Positions 16,982 through 26,624 of a stretch of DNA of 64,000 nt are shown one piece after another (position 1 is the first letter of the stretch; each line of letters opens with the position of its first letter). Where the stretch lies: contig NZ_JALGCL010000003.1 in the NCBI RefSeq assembly GCF_022808325.1, forward strand, positions 62,001 to 126,000. Reading direction: 5' to 3'. The notes under the pieces were generated by a model that saw only the letters and a program-made list of their open reading frames with translations, was not told the origin of the DNA and ran no database searches. This DNA comes from Cognatiluteimonas sedimenti. Lineage in GTDB: Bacteria; Pseudomonadota; Gammaproteobacteria; Xanthomonadales; Xanthomonadaceae. The translations under genes and the position numbers were made by a program.

Positions 16982-16996
16982 GCAAGGCACGTGCCA
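16982..16996 (-). promoter_or_regulatory. Sigma-54 (-24/-12) promoter of the exopolysaccharide operon
   Basis: Read on the minus strand, TGGCACG-TGCC-TTGC matches the RpoN consensus exactly, with correct spacing of the GG and GC elements. Transcription should start near 16970, about 65 nt before the epimerase ATG at 16905. The 17-nt string TGGCACGTGCCTTGCGT is identical to the one in front of glnA (47362-47376). No NtrC palindrome is seen upstream, so another enhancer-binding protein may act here. Confidence 0.8.
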
Positions 16997-17026
16997 CGCC
17001 GGCCACGCACGGGCACGCCGATGCGG

Positions 17027-17632
17027 TCAGGGCGTGCCGTGGTGGCGGCCCTGCCACGGCCTGTACCAGGCGCGGATGCGGGCGATGTCCGCGGCCATGT
17101 CGTCGCCCAGCTGGAACGGCGGGCCGATGCCGATGACCTTGTCCGGGTAGTGGAAGTAGGCGGGCAGCACCGGCACGCCGGCGGCCTTGGCGATCTTCCA
17201 GAAGCCCGGTTTCCAGGGCACGCCCGGCTTGCGGGTGCCCTCCGGGGCCAATCCGAACCAGAATTTGTCACTTCCGGCAATCAGCGCCGCCGCCTGTTCG
17301 ACCACGCCCGCGGCGGCACTGCGGTCGACCGCGATCACCCCGAGCCGGCGCAACAGCGGTCCCAGCGGCCACCAGAAGAGCTGGTGCTTGCCGAGGATGC
17401 GGATGTCCAGGCCAAGCGCGAGCTTGGCGGCGAATCCCCAGACCCCGTCCCAGTTCGACGAGTGGGGCGCCCCGATCAATACCAGCCTGGGGATGTCCGG
17501 GAAGGCGCCGACCATCCGCCATCCGCCCAGCCGCAGCAGGCTGCGCCCGAGCCAGCGGGTGAAGGCGTTGCGCGGCACCTGCGGTGCGCTCGGCGGCAGC
17601 GGCAACACGATGTCATCGTCGGCCTCGTGCAT
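17027..17632 (-). CDS. 1-acyl-sn-glycerol-3-phosphate acyltransferase-like protein
   Basis: A 201-residue PlsC-fold acyltransferase. The HX4D site is PHSSNWDGV and the phosphate-binding site is FGLAPEGTRK. It lacks a clear membrane helix and is shorter than PlsC, which is typical of the small acyltransferase family of Xanthomonads; acyl donor and acceptor are unknown. The start at 17632 has a GGGGA ribosome site. It is followed by an unrelated operon and preceded by arfB 10 bp away. Confidence 0.82.
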   Translation of the reverse strand: MHEADDDIVLPLPPSAPQVPRNAFTRWLGRSLLRLGGWRMVGAFPDIPRLVLIGAPHSSNWDGVWGFAAKLALGLDIRILGKHQLFWWPLGPLLRRLGVIAVDRSAAAGVVEQAAALIAGSDKFWFGLAPEGTRKPGVPWKPGFWKIAKAAGVPVLPAYFHYPDKVIGIGPPFQLGDDMAADIARIRAWYRPWQGRHHGTP

Positions 17633-17642
17633 GCGTCCCCGT

Positions 17643-18059
17643 TCAGTCCCAATCGCGTTGCCCGCGTCCGCGCTTGATCGTACTGCGTCCGCGCTTGGCG
17701 TCCAGCCGCCGCTGCTGCGAGGCGCGGGTGGGCTTGGTGGCGACCCGCGGCTTCGGCGCGTGCAGGCCGGCTTCGATGAAGGCCGCCAGCCGCGCGCGCG
17801 CGTCCTCGCGATTGCGCTCCTGGGTGCGGAAGCGCTGCGCGCCGAGCACCAGCACGCCTTCGACGGTGAGGCGGCGGTCGCGGCGCGCCAACAGGCGCGC
17901 GCGCACCGGCTCGGGCAGCGACGGCGAATTCGCGACGTCGAAGCGCAATTCCACCGCGGTCGCGACCTTGTTGACGTTCTGCCCGCCCGGACCGGACGCA
18001 CGCACGAAGCGTTCGACCAGTTCGGCGTCGTCGATGGCGATGGATCCGACCTGCAGCAT
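17643..18059 (-). CDS. arfB: Alternative ribosome-rescue factor ArfB (peptidyl-tRNA hydrolase)
   Basis: Releases stalled peptides from ribosomes that lack a stop codon. The 138-residue protein carries the release-factor motif ASGPGGQNVNK and the basic C-terminal tail (SQQRRLDAKRGRSTIKRGRGQRDWD) that enters the empty mRNA channel. Start ATG 18059 gives the usual N-terminus; a longer frame upstream is not conserved. It lies between truC and the acyltransferase, all on one strand. Confidence 0.93.
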   Translation of the reverse strand: MLQVGSIAIDDAELVERFVRASGPGGQNVNKVATAVELRFDVANSPSLPEPVRARLLARRDRRLTVEGVLVLGAQRFRTQERNREDARARLAAFIEAGLHAPKPRVATKPTRASQQRRLDAKRGRSTIKRGRGQRDWD

Positions 18060-18111
18060 CCGTGGATTGTAGTGACGCGCGGGCCGGCCCACAGCAGGGC
18101 AGGACGTCCGG

Positions 18112-18840
18112 CTAGTCCACTGGCGCGCCGTTTCGTGCAGGCGGATCGAACAGCGCCAGCGCCCTGGCGAACTGCGCGTCCGCTGGCGCGACCGCCTCGA
18201 TCCGGCTGCCCCCGCGCGGATGCAGGAACGCCAGCCGCTGCGCGTGCAGCAGCATGCGCGCGATCCCGAGCATGCGGAACGTGCGGTTGTGGCGGCCGTC
18301 GCCGTGGCTGCTGTCGCCGACCAGGTGGTGCGAGGCGTGCTTGAGGTGGCGGCGGATCTGGCGGAAGCGGCCGCTGTGCGGGCTGGCGCGCAGCAGCGCG
18401 TAGCGCGAGGTGGCGAAACCGGCCGAGGGAATCGGCAGTTCGCAGGTCGCCAGCACCTCGAACCGGGTCAGCGCCGGCTTTTTCGCCGGCTTGCCGGGGC
18501 CGCCGTCGAGCGGGTGGTCGATGTCGAAGCGCGCTTCCGCCGGCCAGCCGCGGCAGATGGCGAGGTAGTCCTTTTCGAACGCCTCCGGCCCCTCCGCGCG
18601 CGCCATCACCATCCGCCCCAGCGCCGACGCCGTCTCGCGGTCGAAGGCCAGCAGCAGGCAGCCGCTGGTGGCGCGGTCGAGCCGGTGCACGAGGAAGATC
18701 GGGCGACCGAACTGCGCGCGCAGGCGGTCGGCGGCGAAGTCCGTCTCGCCACGCGCCAGCGCGCTGTCGTGGACCATCAGCCCGGCGGGCTTGTCGACCA
18801 CGGCCAGGTGGTCGTCGCGGTGGAGCACCGTCAGGTCCAT
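18112..18840 (-). CDS. truC: tRNA pseudouridine synthase TruC (RluA family)
   Basis: A 242-residue RluA-family enzyme with the catalytic Asp motif FLVHRLDRATSGCLLLAFD and the RASPHSGRFRQIRRHLKHASHHLVGD block. Sequence and length are closest to TruC, which makes pseudouridine at position 65 of tRNAs; there is no S4 domain. It begins 19 bp after the end of ubiB and could share its transcript. Confidence 0.88.
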   Translation of the reverse strand: MDLTVLHRDDHLAVVDKPAGLMVHDSALARGETDFAADRLRAQFGRPIFLVHRLDRATSGCLLLAFDRETASALGRMVMARAEGPEAFEKDYLAICRGWPAEARFDIDHPLDGGPGKPAKKPALTRFEVLATCELPIPSAGFATSRYALLRASPHSGRFRQIRRHLKHASHHLVGDSSHGDGRHNRTFRMLGIARMLLHAQRLAFLHPRGGSRIEAVAPADAQFARALALFDPPARNGAPVD

Positions 18841-18859
18841 GGCACCGCCGCGCGAGGCG

Positions 18860-20536
18860 TCAGCGCCGGCGCGGCCACGCCGCCAGCAGCGCCCACAGCC
18901 CGCCGAGGCCGGCGATCCATGCCGCCGCCGGGACGCCCGCGATATTCGGGCCGCCGGCTTCGAGCCCGTAGAGCACCGCGGCCACCAGCAGCAGCCCGGT
19001 GCCCAGGATCGCCGCCACCGTGCGCCGTTGCACGCCCTTGATCGTGCGCACCAGCTCGGCCAGGTCGTGCGAACGCAACGCGAGTTCGTGCCGGCCCTCG
19101 ACCTGCTGCCGCAGCCATGCGTGCAACAGCCGCGGCATTTCCGGTGCGTGCGTGATCATCTCCGGCAGGCGCTTGCGGAACTCGCCGAGCAGCCGCTGCG
19201 GGCTGTAGCGCTCGGCCAGGATCTGCTCCAGCACCGGACGCGCCACCGCCCAGATGTCGATCCTGGGGTCCAGCTGGCGGCCGACGCCCTCGATGCTGAG
19301 CAGCGTCTTCTGCAGCAGGATCAATTGCGGCTGGATGGTCAGCTCGTAGCGCTGCGCGGTGCGGAACAGCTTGAGCAATACCTCGCCCAGGGAGATCTCG
19401 GAAAGGGGCCGGGTGAAGTACGGCTCGCAGACCGAACGCGCCGCGGCCTCGAGCTCGTCGATGCGGATGTGCGCCGGCATCCAGCCGGCCTGCACGTGCA
19501 GCTCGGCGACGCGCCGGTAATCCTTGTTGAAGATCGCCATGAAGTTTTCGGCGAGGTAGTACTGGTCCTCGCTGGAGAGCTGGCCCATGATCCCGAAGTC
19601 GAGCGCGATGAAGCGCGGGTCGGCCTTGCGCGCCGGGTCGATGTCGACCCAGATGTTGCCGGCATGGGCGTCGGCGTGGAAGAAGTTGTCGCGGAACACC
19701 TGGGTGTAGAACACGCGCACGCCCTTGGCCGCGAGCGCCTTGCGGTCGATGCCGGCGGCGTCGAGCGCGGCGATGTCGTCGCTGGGGATGCCGCGCACGC
19801 GTTCGAGCGTGAGCACGCGCTCGGCGGTATGGCTCCAGATCGGCTCGGGCACGTACAGGTCGGGCGAACCCAGCCAGTTGCGGCGCAGCACCGACGCGTT
19901 GGCGCCCTCGCGCTGCAGGTCGAGTTCGGCGGCCAGCGTGGATTCGATCTCGGCCACGATCTCGCGCGGGCGGATCTTGTCGGCGTTGGGATGGGTGCGG
20001 TCGACCAGCGCCGCGATGCCCTTCAGCAGCGCGATGTCCTGCGCCACCTGCGCCTCGACCCCGGGCCGCAGCACCTTGACCACCACGTCGCGCGGCGCCG
20101 CGCCGCCGGCCGCCGGCAGCGTCGCGGCGTGCACCTGCGCGATCGAGGCCGAGGCCAGCGGGGTGGTGTCGAAGCCGGCGAAGGCCACGCCGACCGGCCG
20201 TTGCAGCGCGCGCTCGACGATCGCGCGCGCGATGTCGCCGTCGAACGGCGCGACCCGGTCCTGCAGCAGCGTCAGCTCGTCGGCGACGTCCGCCGGCACC
20301 AGGTCGCGGCGAGTGGACAGGATCTGCCCGAACTTGACGAAGATCGGCCCGAGTTCCTGCAAGGCCAGGCGCAGGCGCGCGCCGCGCGATTGCGCCGCGA
20401 TCTCGCGCGAGGCACGCGGCACGAACGGCCTCATCAGCCGCAGCCAGCGCTCCGCGGCGGTGTCGTCGAGCAGGTCGTCGAGCCGGTACCGCAGCAGCAC
20501 CCGGCCGATGCGCAGCGCGCGCAGCCCGGACTTCAT
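18860..20536 (-). CDS. ubiB: UbiB, ABC1/ADCK-family ATPase for ubiquinone biosynthesis
   Basis: A 558-residue UbiB protein. The KxGQ motif ([18 protein letters not shown]), the nucleotide-binding Lys region ([18 protein letters not shown]) and [14 protein letters not shown] are present, and two hydrophobic helices at the C-terminus anchor it in the inner membrane. It assists the soluble Ubi complex in handling coenzyme Q precursors. Its ATG overlaps the ubiJ stop (ATGA), so the two are coupled. The usual ubiE is not next to them. Confidence 0.95.
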   Translation of the reverse strand: MKSGLRALRIGRVLLRYRLDDLLDDTAAERWLRLMRPFVPRASREIAAQSRGARLRLALQELGPIFVKFGQILSTRRDLVPADVADELTLLQDRVAPFDGDIARAIVERALQRPVGVAFAGFDTTPLASASIAQVHAATLPAAGGAAPRDVVVKVLRPGVEAQVAQDIALLKGIAALVDRTHPNADKIRPREIVAEIESTLAAELDLQREGANASVLRRNWLGSPDLYVPEPIWSHTAERVLTLERVRGIPSDDIAALDAAGIDRKALAAKGVRVFYTQVFRDNFFHADAHAGNIWVDIDPARKADPRFIALDFGIMGQLSSEDQYYLAENFMAIFNKDYRRVAELHVQAGWMPAHIRIDELEAAARSVCEPYFTRPLSEISLGEVLLKLFRTAQRYELTIQPQLILLQKTLLSIEGVGRQLDPRIDIWAVARPVLEQILAERYSPQRLLGEFRKRLPEMITHAPEMPRLLHAWLRQQVEGRHELALRSHDLAELVRTIKGVQRRTVAAILGTGLLLVAAVLYGLEAGGPNIAGVPAAAWIAGLGGLWALLAAWPRRR

Positions 20537-21204
20537 CGCCCGCTTCCGTTGCGCGCGGCCGCACCGGCCGCGGCCGCGCGCAGGCGCTCGACACGTGCCG
20601 CCAGCCGCGCGGCATCATCGCGCAGGGTGTCGACCTCGTCGTAAAAGGTGTCGAGCTCGGCGCGCGGGACCACGTCGCGCGATTCCTCGGTGACGTATTC
20701 GGCCGCGGCCCCGGCGAGATCGCGGCCGGCATCGCGCGCGTGCGCCAGGGCCGCGGCGAACGCATTGGCCAGCTGCACCCCGAGCACGTCGCCGAACACC
20801 GCGGCGAACGGCTGCTGCCAGTCCGGATCGAAGCGCGTGGCCAGCTGCTGCAGGCGCCGCGCCAGTTCGGCGTCGCCGGACAGCTTCATGCGCCCCACCG
20901 GCGGTGCGTCGTCGCGCCGGAACACCGGCAACTGCGCCAGCAGCCCGGCCAGGGTGCTGCGGACGCTGAGCTCGGGCTCGCGTTGCGCATCCACGGGGCC
21001 GACCTGGAGCCGCGCGCCGGCCACGCACACCTGCAGCGCCAGCGGCCGGCCGCCGGCGACCGGTTCCAGCGTCAGCGCCACGCATTGGCCGTCGAGCGCC
21101 TGCAGGCCGTCGCGGGTCTGCGGGTCCAGCGCCAGCGCGCGGTTGAGCGCGGCTTCCAGCGTGCGCCCTGCCAAGGGCTTCCAGTCGAAGGTGGCTGCGG
21201 TCAT
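20533..21204 (-). CDS. ubiJ: UbiJ, ubiquinone biosynthesis accessory lipid-binding protein
   Basis: A 223-residue SCP2-domain protein that binds lipid ubiquinone intermediates in the soluble Ubi metabolon. The SCP2 part (residues ~20-120; [34 protein letters not shown]) is followed by [22 protein letters not shown] and a coiled C-terminus ([22 protein letters not shown]). Overlap with ubiB by ATGA supports the assignment. Confidence 0.88.
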   Translation of the reverse strand: MTAATFDWKPLAGRTLEAALNRALALDPQTRDGLQALDGQCVALTLEPVAGGRPLALQVCVAGARLQVGPVDAQREPELSVRSTLAGLLAQLPVFRRDDAPPVGRMKLSGDAELARRLQQLATRFDPDWQQPFAAVFGDVLGVQLANAFAAALAHARDAGRDLAGAAAEYVTEESRDVVPRAELDTFYDEVDTLRDDAARLAARVERLRAAAAGAAARNGSGR

Positions 21205-21252
21205 CGGGGCATTGTAGGGCCGCGGGTCAGGGCCGGACGCGAGCGGTCGGGC

Positions 21253-22263
21253 TCAGCCCCCACCGCGGGTTGCTGCAAGCCGCTTCAACCCTTCCGCGAT
21301 CGAGACCCGTGGCCTGTAGCCGAAGTCACGCAGGGCGGGACCCATGTCGTACCAATGCGTCGTCGCCAGCTGCTCGGCAAGGAAACGCGTCAGCGGCGGC
21401 TCCCCGCGCAGCGGCAGCAGCGTCCACGCCGCCTCGCAGGCCGCGCCGATCGCATAGGCCGCGCCGAACGGCAGCGACTTGGTCACGGGTGGCGCGTCCA
21501 CGGCGGCGAGCAGCGCATTGACGATCTCGCGCATCGGCTTCGGCTCGCCGTTGCTGATGAAGTACGCGCGGCCCGCGCACGCCGCGCCGGGCGCGAGGTG
21601 CTCGAACGCGTCGAAATGCGCCTGCGCCGCGTTGTCGATATAGGTCGTGTCGACGAGGTTGTCGCCGCCGCCGACCAGGCGCAGCCGCCCGGCACGCGCG
21701 CGCTGCGCCAGCCGCGGCAGCAGTTGCGCGTCGCCCGGCCCCCAGATCAGGCGCGGGCGCAGGGCGATGGTGGCCAGCGCGGCATTGTTGGCGGCGAGCA
21801 CGGCTTTTTCGGCGACGATCTTGGTGCTGGCGTAGGGTGCCTTGACGTGTTCGCCGTAGGGTACGGTGTCGGCGGTGCCGCCGGCGACCGGGCGGGTCGC
21901 GCGATGGGTGACGCTGGGCGTGGACGTGTACACCAGCTTGCCGATGCCGTGCGCGCGGCAGGCGGCGAGCACGTTGTCGGTGCCAACGACGTTGGCGCGG
22001 TGGTAGCTGTCGCGGCTGCCCCAGGCGCCGGCCTTGGCGGCGTTATGGAACACGCCGTCGAAACCGGCCGCACCTGCGCCGGCGAACGCGGCCAGCACCG
22101 CCTCGCGGTCGGCGAGGTCGCCCTGGATCTGGCGCACCCCGAGCGCGTCCAGCGCCGGATACAGGCCGCGGTTGAAGCTGGTGACGGCGTGCCCGCGCGC
22201 GACCAGCCCGCGGCACAACGCCTGGCCGAGGAAACCGCCGCCGCCGGTGACCAGCAGCTTCAT
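21253..22263 (-). CDS. oleD: OleD, 2-alkyl-3-oxoalkanoate reductase
   Basis: An NADPH-dependent extended SDR of 336 residues that reduces the beta-keto acid made by OleA to a beta-hydroxy acid. It shows [24 protein letters not shown] at the N-terminus, NAAKAGAWG and the catalytic PYASTK motif. The start ATG 22263 overlaps the oleC stop (ATGA). It is the last gene of an oleA-B-C-D cluster transcribed in one direction. Confidence 0.93.
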   Translation of the reverse strand: MKLLVTGGGGFLGQALCRGLVARGHAVTSFNRGLYPALDALGVRQIQGDLADREAVLAAFAGAGAAGFDGVFHNAAKAGAWGSRDSYHRANVVGTDNVLAACRAHGIGKLVYTSTPSVTHRATRPVAGGTADTVPYGEHVKAPYASTKIVAEKAVLAANNAALATIALRPRLIWGPGDAQLLPRLAQRARAGRLRLVGGGDNLVDTTYIDNAAQAHFDAFEHLAPGAACAGRAYFISNGEPKPMREIVNALLAAVDAPPVTKSLPFGAAYAIGAACEAAWTLLPLRGEPPLTRFLAEQLATTHWYDMGPALRDFGYRPRVSIAEGLKRLAATRGGG

Positions 22264-23909
22264 CGCGCGGACCGCCGCAATTGCGCGGACGCCCACGCCG
22301 CCAGCTGTTCGCGCCCGATCTTGGCGTTGTGGCGGATGTCGACCGGGAAACCGGGGTGGAACAGGAAGGCTTCGACCTTGGCGGCATGCACGAAACCCTC
22401 GCCGATGAGGCGCAGCTCATCGGCAATGCGCGCGCGCGCGCCGCGCGCCACGCCCTTGCGCAGTTCCACGCACAGCACCGGACGCTGCGCGCCGGGTGCG
22501 CCGACCCCGACCAGCGCGCTGCGGCGCACGTCGGGATGGGTGTCGAACACCGGCTCGACCTGTTCGGTGCACAGCGTGGCATCGGCGGTGACCACGCGCT
22601 GCGATTTTCGGCCGCAGAACCACAGCCGGCCTTCGGCATCGATCCAGCCCAGGTCGCCCATGCGGTGCACGATGCGTTCGCCGCCTGCGGGGAGCGGTTC
22701 GCGGATCTTCGCCAGCGCGGTCGCGGCATCGCGGTTGAAATAGGCGTCGGTGGCGGTCGGTCCGGCGACGGTGATCTCGCCGACCTGCCCCGGCTTCACC
22801 GGCAATGCATCGGACCATTGCGCGATCGCGCCGTCGTCGATGGCGATGATGCGCACCTGGTTGGGCGCCACCGGCAGGCCGACGCAGGTCCCGGCGCCCT
22901 GTTCGGTGCGCGCGCGCAGCGTGACCAGTTCCCTGCCCTCGATCACGGCCACCGGCAGGCATTCGGTGGCGCCGTACGGCGTCCAGAAGCGGGCGTCGTC
23001 CGGCAGCAGCGCGCGCATCCTGGCGACCACGTCCGCGGGTACCGGTGCGCCGGCCGAAGTCACCCGCCGCAACGTCGGCAATGGTTGGCCATGCTCGGCC
23101 AGCACCCGGACCAGCGCCGGCGAACCGAACAGCTGGCTGACGCCGAAACGTTCGATCGCGCGCAGCAGCTTGCGCGGATCCGCGCGCGCCGGGCGCCTGG
23201 GGTCCATGTCCGGGATCACCGAGGTCAGCCCGAGCGCGGGGTCGAACAGCGCGAACGGCGGAAACGTCGGCAGGTCGACGCCGCCGGGCTCGATCCCGAA
23301 CGCCGATCGCAGCATCTGCGCCTGGGCGACGAAGTGCCGATGCCGGTACACCACGCCCTTGGGCACGCCGGTGGAGCCGGACGTGAACAGGATCGCGGCG
23401 ATGTCGTCGGGCTGCGTGTCCGCCAGCTGCGGGCCGGCGCCGGCGCCATCGCGCTCGACCGCGGCGAGCGTCGCATCGGCGAACAACGCGCGCGCGCCGG
23501 TGGTGATCCGCGTCCGCGCGCCAGGTGCCCAGCGCAGCAGCGCTTTCGCCAGCATCGCCAGCGGGATGCCGATGAAGGCGGCGGGTTGCGCCTCGTCCAG
23601 GCATTGCCTGAGCGCGCGCTTCGCGATCCCCGGGTCGACCAGTACCGGCACCGCGCCTGCCTTGAACAGCGCGAACAGGGTGAGGAAGAACTCCGGCGTC
23701 GGCCGCAGCATCACCACCGTGCGGGTGCCGCGGACGATGCCGCGGTGCGCGAGCCCGGCGGCGATGGCGTCGCTGCGCACGTCCAGTTGCGCGTAGCTCA
23801 GGGTGCTGCGATAAGCGCCGTCGCGGCCGGGGCAATGCATCGCGACCTGGTCGCCGCGTTCGCGCGCCAGCCGCGGCAGCGCGGCGGCGATGTTGCAGGG
23901 TTCTGGCAT
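22260..23909 (-). CDS. oleC: OleC, beta-lactone synthetase (AMP-dependent ligase family)
   Basis: A 549-residue member of the ANL superfamily that converts the 2-alkyl-3-hydroxy acid from OleD into a cis beta-lactone. The P-loop is [14 protein letters not shown], the A5 region is [12 protein letters not shown] and the A7 motif is [18 protein letters not shown]. It is annotated as a fatty-acyl-AMP ligase by default, but its place between OleB and OleD marks it as OleC. The 49-bp gap to oleB holds a small inverted repeat. Confidence 0.93.
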   Translation of the reverse strand: MPEPCNIAAALPRLARERGDQVAMHCPGRDGAYRSTLSYAQLDVRSDAIAAGLAHRGIVRGTRTVVMLRPTPEFFLTLFALFKAGAVPVLVDPGIAKRALRQCLDEAQPAAFIGIPLAMLAKALLRWAPGARTRITTGARALFADATLAAVERDGAGAGPQLADTQPDDIAAILFTSGSTGVPKGVVYRHRHFVAQAQMLRSAFGIEPGGVDLPTFPPFALFDPALGLTSVIPDMDPRRPARADPRKLLRAIERFGVSQLFGSPALVRVLAEHGQPLPTLRRVTSAGAPVPADVVARMRALLPDDARFWTPYGATECLPVAVIEGRELVTLRARTEQGAGTCVGLPVAPNQVRIIAIDDGAIAQWSDALPVKPGQVGEITVAGPTATDAYFNRDAATALAKIREPLPAGGERIVHRMGDLGWIDAEGRLWFCGRKSQRVVTADATLCTEQVEPVFDTHPDVRRSALVGVGAPGAQRPVLCVELRKGVARGARARIADELRLIGEGFVHAAKVEAFLFHPGFPVDIRHNAKIGREQLAAWASAQLRRSAR

Positions 23910-23958
23910 GGGGGGATTGTATGCGCCCGGTTGCCGCGGGCACGCGGCGCGGGCGCCG

Positions 23959-24903
23959 TTACGTGGGCAGGGGATGTGCGTCGAGGAAGCGGCGGATCGC
24001 GGGCACCAGCACCTCGTGCTTGTCCTCGAGCACGTAGTGGCCCGCGTCCTCGAAGGCGTGCACTTCGGCGCCCGGCAGCGCGCGGCGGAAGCCGTCGAGG
24101 AAATGCCGGTCGAACACGAAGTCGCGCAGGCCCCAGCCGATGAACGCGGGACGGTCCGCGAGTTCGGCAAGCCGGCGCCCGGTTTCCGCGACCAGCGGCC
24201 ATGCCCGATCGCCCGCGCGCAGCGGGATGTCCTGCATGAAGCGCAACGTCGAGATCGCTTCGTCCCAGCCCTGGTACGGCGCGCAGTAGGCGCGCCGCAC
24301 GGCCGCGGGCAGGCTGCGCCTGGTGCCCAGCCACGCCGCGCCGCGCGCGAACAGGTTGAAGCGGCGGATCGCCCAGCCGCCAAGGCGCGAATCGCGCCCC
24401 AGCGACAGCTGCCACGGCATCGGCTTGCCCGCCGGCAGCGGGAACGCGGCAGTGTTGAGCACCACCAGCCGCTGCACCTGCGGCAGGTGCGACAGCGCCC
24501 AGCCGAAGCCGACCATCCCGCCCCAGTCGTGCACCGCCAGCGTCACCGGGCCGGTGATCCCGAGCTGCCCGAGCAGGGCGGCGAGATCGTCGACCCGTGA
24601 CTGCAGGGTGTAGTCGTAGCGCGCGGCCGCCGGATCCGTCGGCGGACGCACGCCGCCGCCATCGTCCGGCTTGTCCGACAGCCCCATGCCGACATGGTCG
24701 GGGACGATGCAGCGGTAGTGCCTGTCCAGGGCCGGGTCGCACAAGCCCAGCACCAGGTGGCGCCAGTGGTAGCTCCAGGACGGGTTGCCGTGCAGCATCA
24801 CCACGACCTCGCCGTCGCGCGGGCCTTCGTCCAGGTAGCTCATCGCAATGCCCGGGCGGACTTCGATGCGCCGCGGCTGGAACGGATAATCGGGGTAGCG
24901 CAT
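23959..24903 (-). CDS. oleB: OleB, beta-lactone decarboxylase (haloalkane-dehalogenase-like hydrolase)
   Basis: A 314-residue alpha/beta-hydrolase that removes CO2 from the beta-lactone to give the alkene. The Asp nucleophile sits in AVHDWGGMVGFGWAL, the oxyanion site in MLHGNPSWSYHWR, the acid/His pair in GLRDFVFDRHF and EDAGHYVLED. This is the haloalkane dehalogenase fold expected of OleB. ATG 24903 gives the conserved MRYPDYPFQPRRIEV start; the frame runs further up without a better site. A terminator-like hairpin lies between oleA and this gene. Confidence 0.93.
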   Translation of the reverse strand: MRYPDYPFQPRRIEVRPGIAMSYLDEGPRDGEVVVMLHGNPSWSYHWRHLVLGLCDPALDRHYRCIVPDHVGMGLSDKPDDGGGVRPPTDPAAARYDYTLQSRVDDLAALLGQLGITGPVTLAVHDWGGMVGFGWALSHLPQVQRLVVLNTAAFPLPAGKPMPWQLSLGRDSRLGGWAIRRFNLFARGAAWLGTRRSLPAAVRRAYCAPYQGWDEAISTLRFMQDIPLRAGDRAWPLVAETGRRLAELADRPAFIGWGLRDFVFDRHFLDGFRRALPGAEVHAFEDAGHYVLEDKHEVLVPAIRRFLDAHPLPT

Positions 24904-24946
24904 CGTCGTCTGCACGGAACTTTGCACGAAGGGGAGCGGTATCAAT

Positions 24947-24971
24947 GAAAAGGGCCGGACGGGCCGGCCCT
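24947..24971 (-). terminator. Terminator-like hairpin between oleA and oleB
   Basis: On the minus strand AGGGCCGG-(5 nt)-CCGGCCCT is followed at once by TTT and then CATTG, i.e. an 8-bp GC stem with a four-U run. It lies 22 bp after the oleA stop and 44 bp before the oleB ATG. It looks like an intrinsic terminator or partial attenuator that would lower oleBCD relative to oleA. Confidence 0.65.
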
Positions 24972-24992
24972 GCACGGCTCAGGTGGCGCGGC

Positions 24993-26009
24993 TCACCACA
25001 CCACTTCGGCCATCGAGCAGTTCAGCCCGGAGCCGATGCCCAGCAGCGCGATCCGGTTGCCCTTCTTCAGCCGGCCCATCTCGCGCAACTTGCTGAGCAC
25101 GATCGGCACCGAGGCGGGGCCGATGTTGCCGTGCTCGCCGAAGATCGTCAGCACCTTCTTCGGGTCGATGCCCATGGCCTTGGTGAAGGCGGCGGTGTGC
25201 ACCTTGCTGACCTGGTGGACCACGAACTCGTCCATTTCCTCGACCACCCAGCCGAGCTTCTGCCGCGCCACCAGGAAGGTCTTCTGCGCCAGCTTGACGC
25301 CCTCGATCAGCAGGGTGCGCGTGTCGGTGATCATGCCGTCGAGGTTGCCGCGGCAGAGCTTGTTCCACTGGGTCGCGGCGCGGGTGACGCCGCCGCGGTA
25401 GCGCGGCGCGCCCGGAGCCAGCTCGGCGCGCGCCAGCACCATCGCCGCGGCGCCGGAGCCCAGCGTCAGGGTCGCCAGCTCGTTGCGGAAATCGGCCTCG
25501 GTGGAATCGGCGCGCAGCATGCGCTCGAGCGTCTTCTCGTAGGCCAGGTCGGCGGTTTCGCCGTCGACCACCAGGGCGTAGTCGATCTCGCCGCGCTCGA
25601 TCATGCGGCTGGCGATGTCCATGCCGTTGAGGAACGCCAGGCAGGCGTTGGCGACGTCGAAGTTCTGGCACTCGTCGCCCAGGCCGAGGTTGCCGCTGAC
25701 GATCGAAGCGGTCGACGGCTCCAGGTAGTCGCGGCTGACCGAGGTGTTGACCAGCAGGCCGACCTTGTCCGGGTCGATGCCGGCATCGGCCAGCGCCTTG
25801 ACGCCGGCGAGGGTCGCGGCGTCGGAAGCCTGCATGCCTTCGTCCCACAGCCGCCGGGCATGGATGCCGGCCACTTCCTGGAGCACGTCGGTCTTGATCC
25901 CGAGGCGGTCGAGGGTCGGCTTGAGGCGGGCATTGATCTCATCCGAACTCAGGCGCCGCGGGGCGTCGATGTGGGCGAGGCCGGCGATGGCGACGTGCTG
26001 GAACAACAT
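24993..26009 (-). CDS. oleA: OleA, thiolase-fold Claisen condensing enzyme
   Basis: Joins two fatty acyl-CoAs head to head to form a 2-alkyl-3-ketoacid, the first step of long-chain olefin synthesis. The 338-residue length and motifs match the Xanthomonas enzyme: nucleophile Cys in VANACLAFLNG, Glu in VDGETADLAYEKT, His in FVVHQVSKVHTA and the C-terminal HGNIGPASVPIVLSK/GIGSGLNCSM. Databases may label it 3-oxoacyl-ACP synthase III; the ole neighbours settle the role. It is the first gene of the cluster. Confidence 0.96.
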   Translation of the reverse strand: MLFQHVAIAGLAHIDAPRRLSSDEINARLKPTLDRLGIKTDVLQEVAGIHARRLWDEGMQASDAATLAGVKALADAGIDPDKVGLLVNTSVSRDYLEPSTASIVSGNLGLGDECQNFDVANACLAFLNGMDIASRMIERGEIDYALVVDGETADLAYEKTLERMLRADSTEADFRNELATLTLGSGAAAMVLARAELAPGAPRYRGGVTRAATQWNKLCRGNLDGMITDTRTLLIEGVKLAQKTFLVARQKLGWVVEEMDEFVVHQVSKVHTAAFTKAMGIDPKKVLTIFGEHGNIGPASVPIVLSKLREMGRLKKGNRIALLGIGSGLNCSMAEVVW

Positions 26010-26143
26010 GGGCAGTGACCGGAAGCGGATGAAAACGGGACAGGATACCGCCTTTCACCGGCCCTGCAGGTCGGAAATGGTCACGGATCCGGGCATTGCC
26101 AAGGCCCCGCCGGCCCTCGGGGCGACCCGCAGGCGCCTGCGGT

Positions 26144-26479
26144 TCAGCGCCCGCAGCGCCAGGCGGCGTAGCGCTGGGTGCCGTCGCCCGGGTCGTCGAG
26201 CGCCTGCACCGTGTCCGCGCCCAGGCCCGGGGCCTCGTTGCGGGCCAGGGTTTCCAGCTCCTCGCGCACCCGCAGCCGGTTGCGATCGTAGAAGGCGATG
26301 CTGTCCTTGACCGAGACCTCGACCTCGCCGCGCGCCTCGCAGCCGGCGGGGGCGCCGGTCACCACCTGCACCGCGCTGGCTCCCGGCGCCATGTGCACCC
26401 AGGTACAGCCGGACACGGCTAGCAAGCCGACAGCGGCCAGCAGCGGCAGCGAGAACATCGAAGGGGACGGCAACGGCAT
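26144..26479 (-). CDS. DUF4156-type small lipoprotein
   Basis: A 111-residue lipoprotein with signal peptide and lipobox LLAVSGC. The mature part contains GASAVQVVTGAPAGCEARGEVEVSV, RVREELETLARNEAPGLGADTV and a C-terminal AAWRCGR, the pattern of the DUF4156 family; function unknown. AAGGAG stands six bases before ATG 26479, fixing the start. No functional link to oleA next door is evident. Confidence 0.8.
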   Translation of the reverse strand: MPLPSPSMFSLPLLAAVGLLAVSGCTWVHMAPGASAVQVVTGAPAGCEARGEVEVSVKDSIAFYDRNRLRVREELETLARNEAPGLGADTVQALDDPGDGTQRYAAWRCGR

Positions 26480-26584
26480 GGCGGCTCCTTGCGGGGCGAA
26501 AAAAAAACGACGGACGACGCAGGCGAAGAAACGGAAACGCACGGGATTGTGGCCCCGTGCGTCTGAATCCGGCACAAGCGGGAA

Positions 26585-26617
26585 GGCGCGTGCCGCCCGT
26601 TGCCGGGGGCACGCGCC
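26585..26617 (-). terminator. Likely terminator after the M16 peptidase gene
   Basis: A 10-bp perfect stem GGCGCGTGCC / GGCACGCGCC with a 13-nt loop lies directly after the stop at 26625. On the minus strand it is followed only by TTCCCG, so the U tract is poor and the call is tentative. Confidence 0.4.
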
Positions 26618-26624
26618 GGCGGCG

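Noticed and set aside
17036-17060. GCCGTGG-N11-CCACGGC as an enhancer site for the exopolysaccharide promoter
   Set aside because: It lies inside the 3' coding end of the acyltransferase gene and fits no consensus I know. It is mentioned only as a lead.
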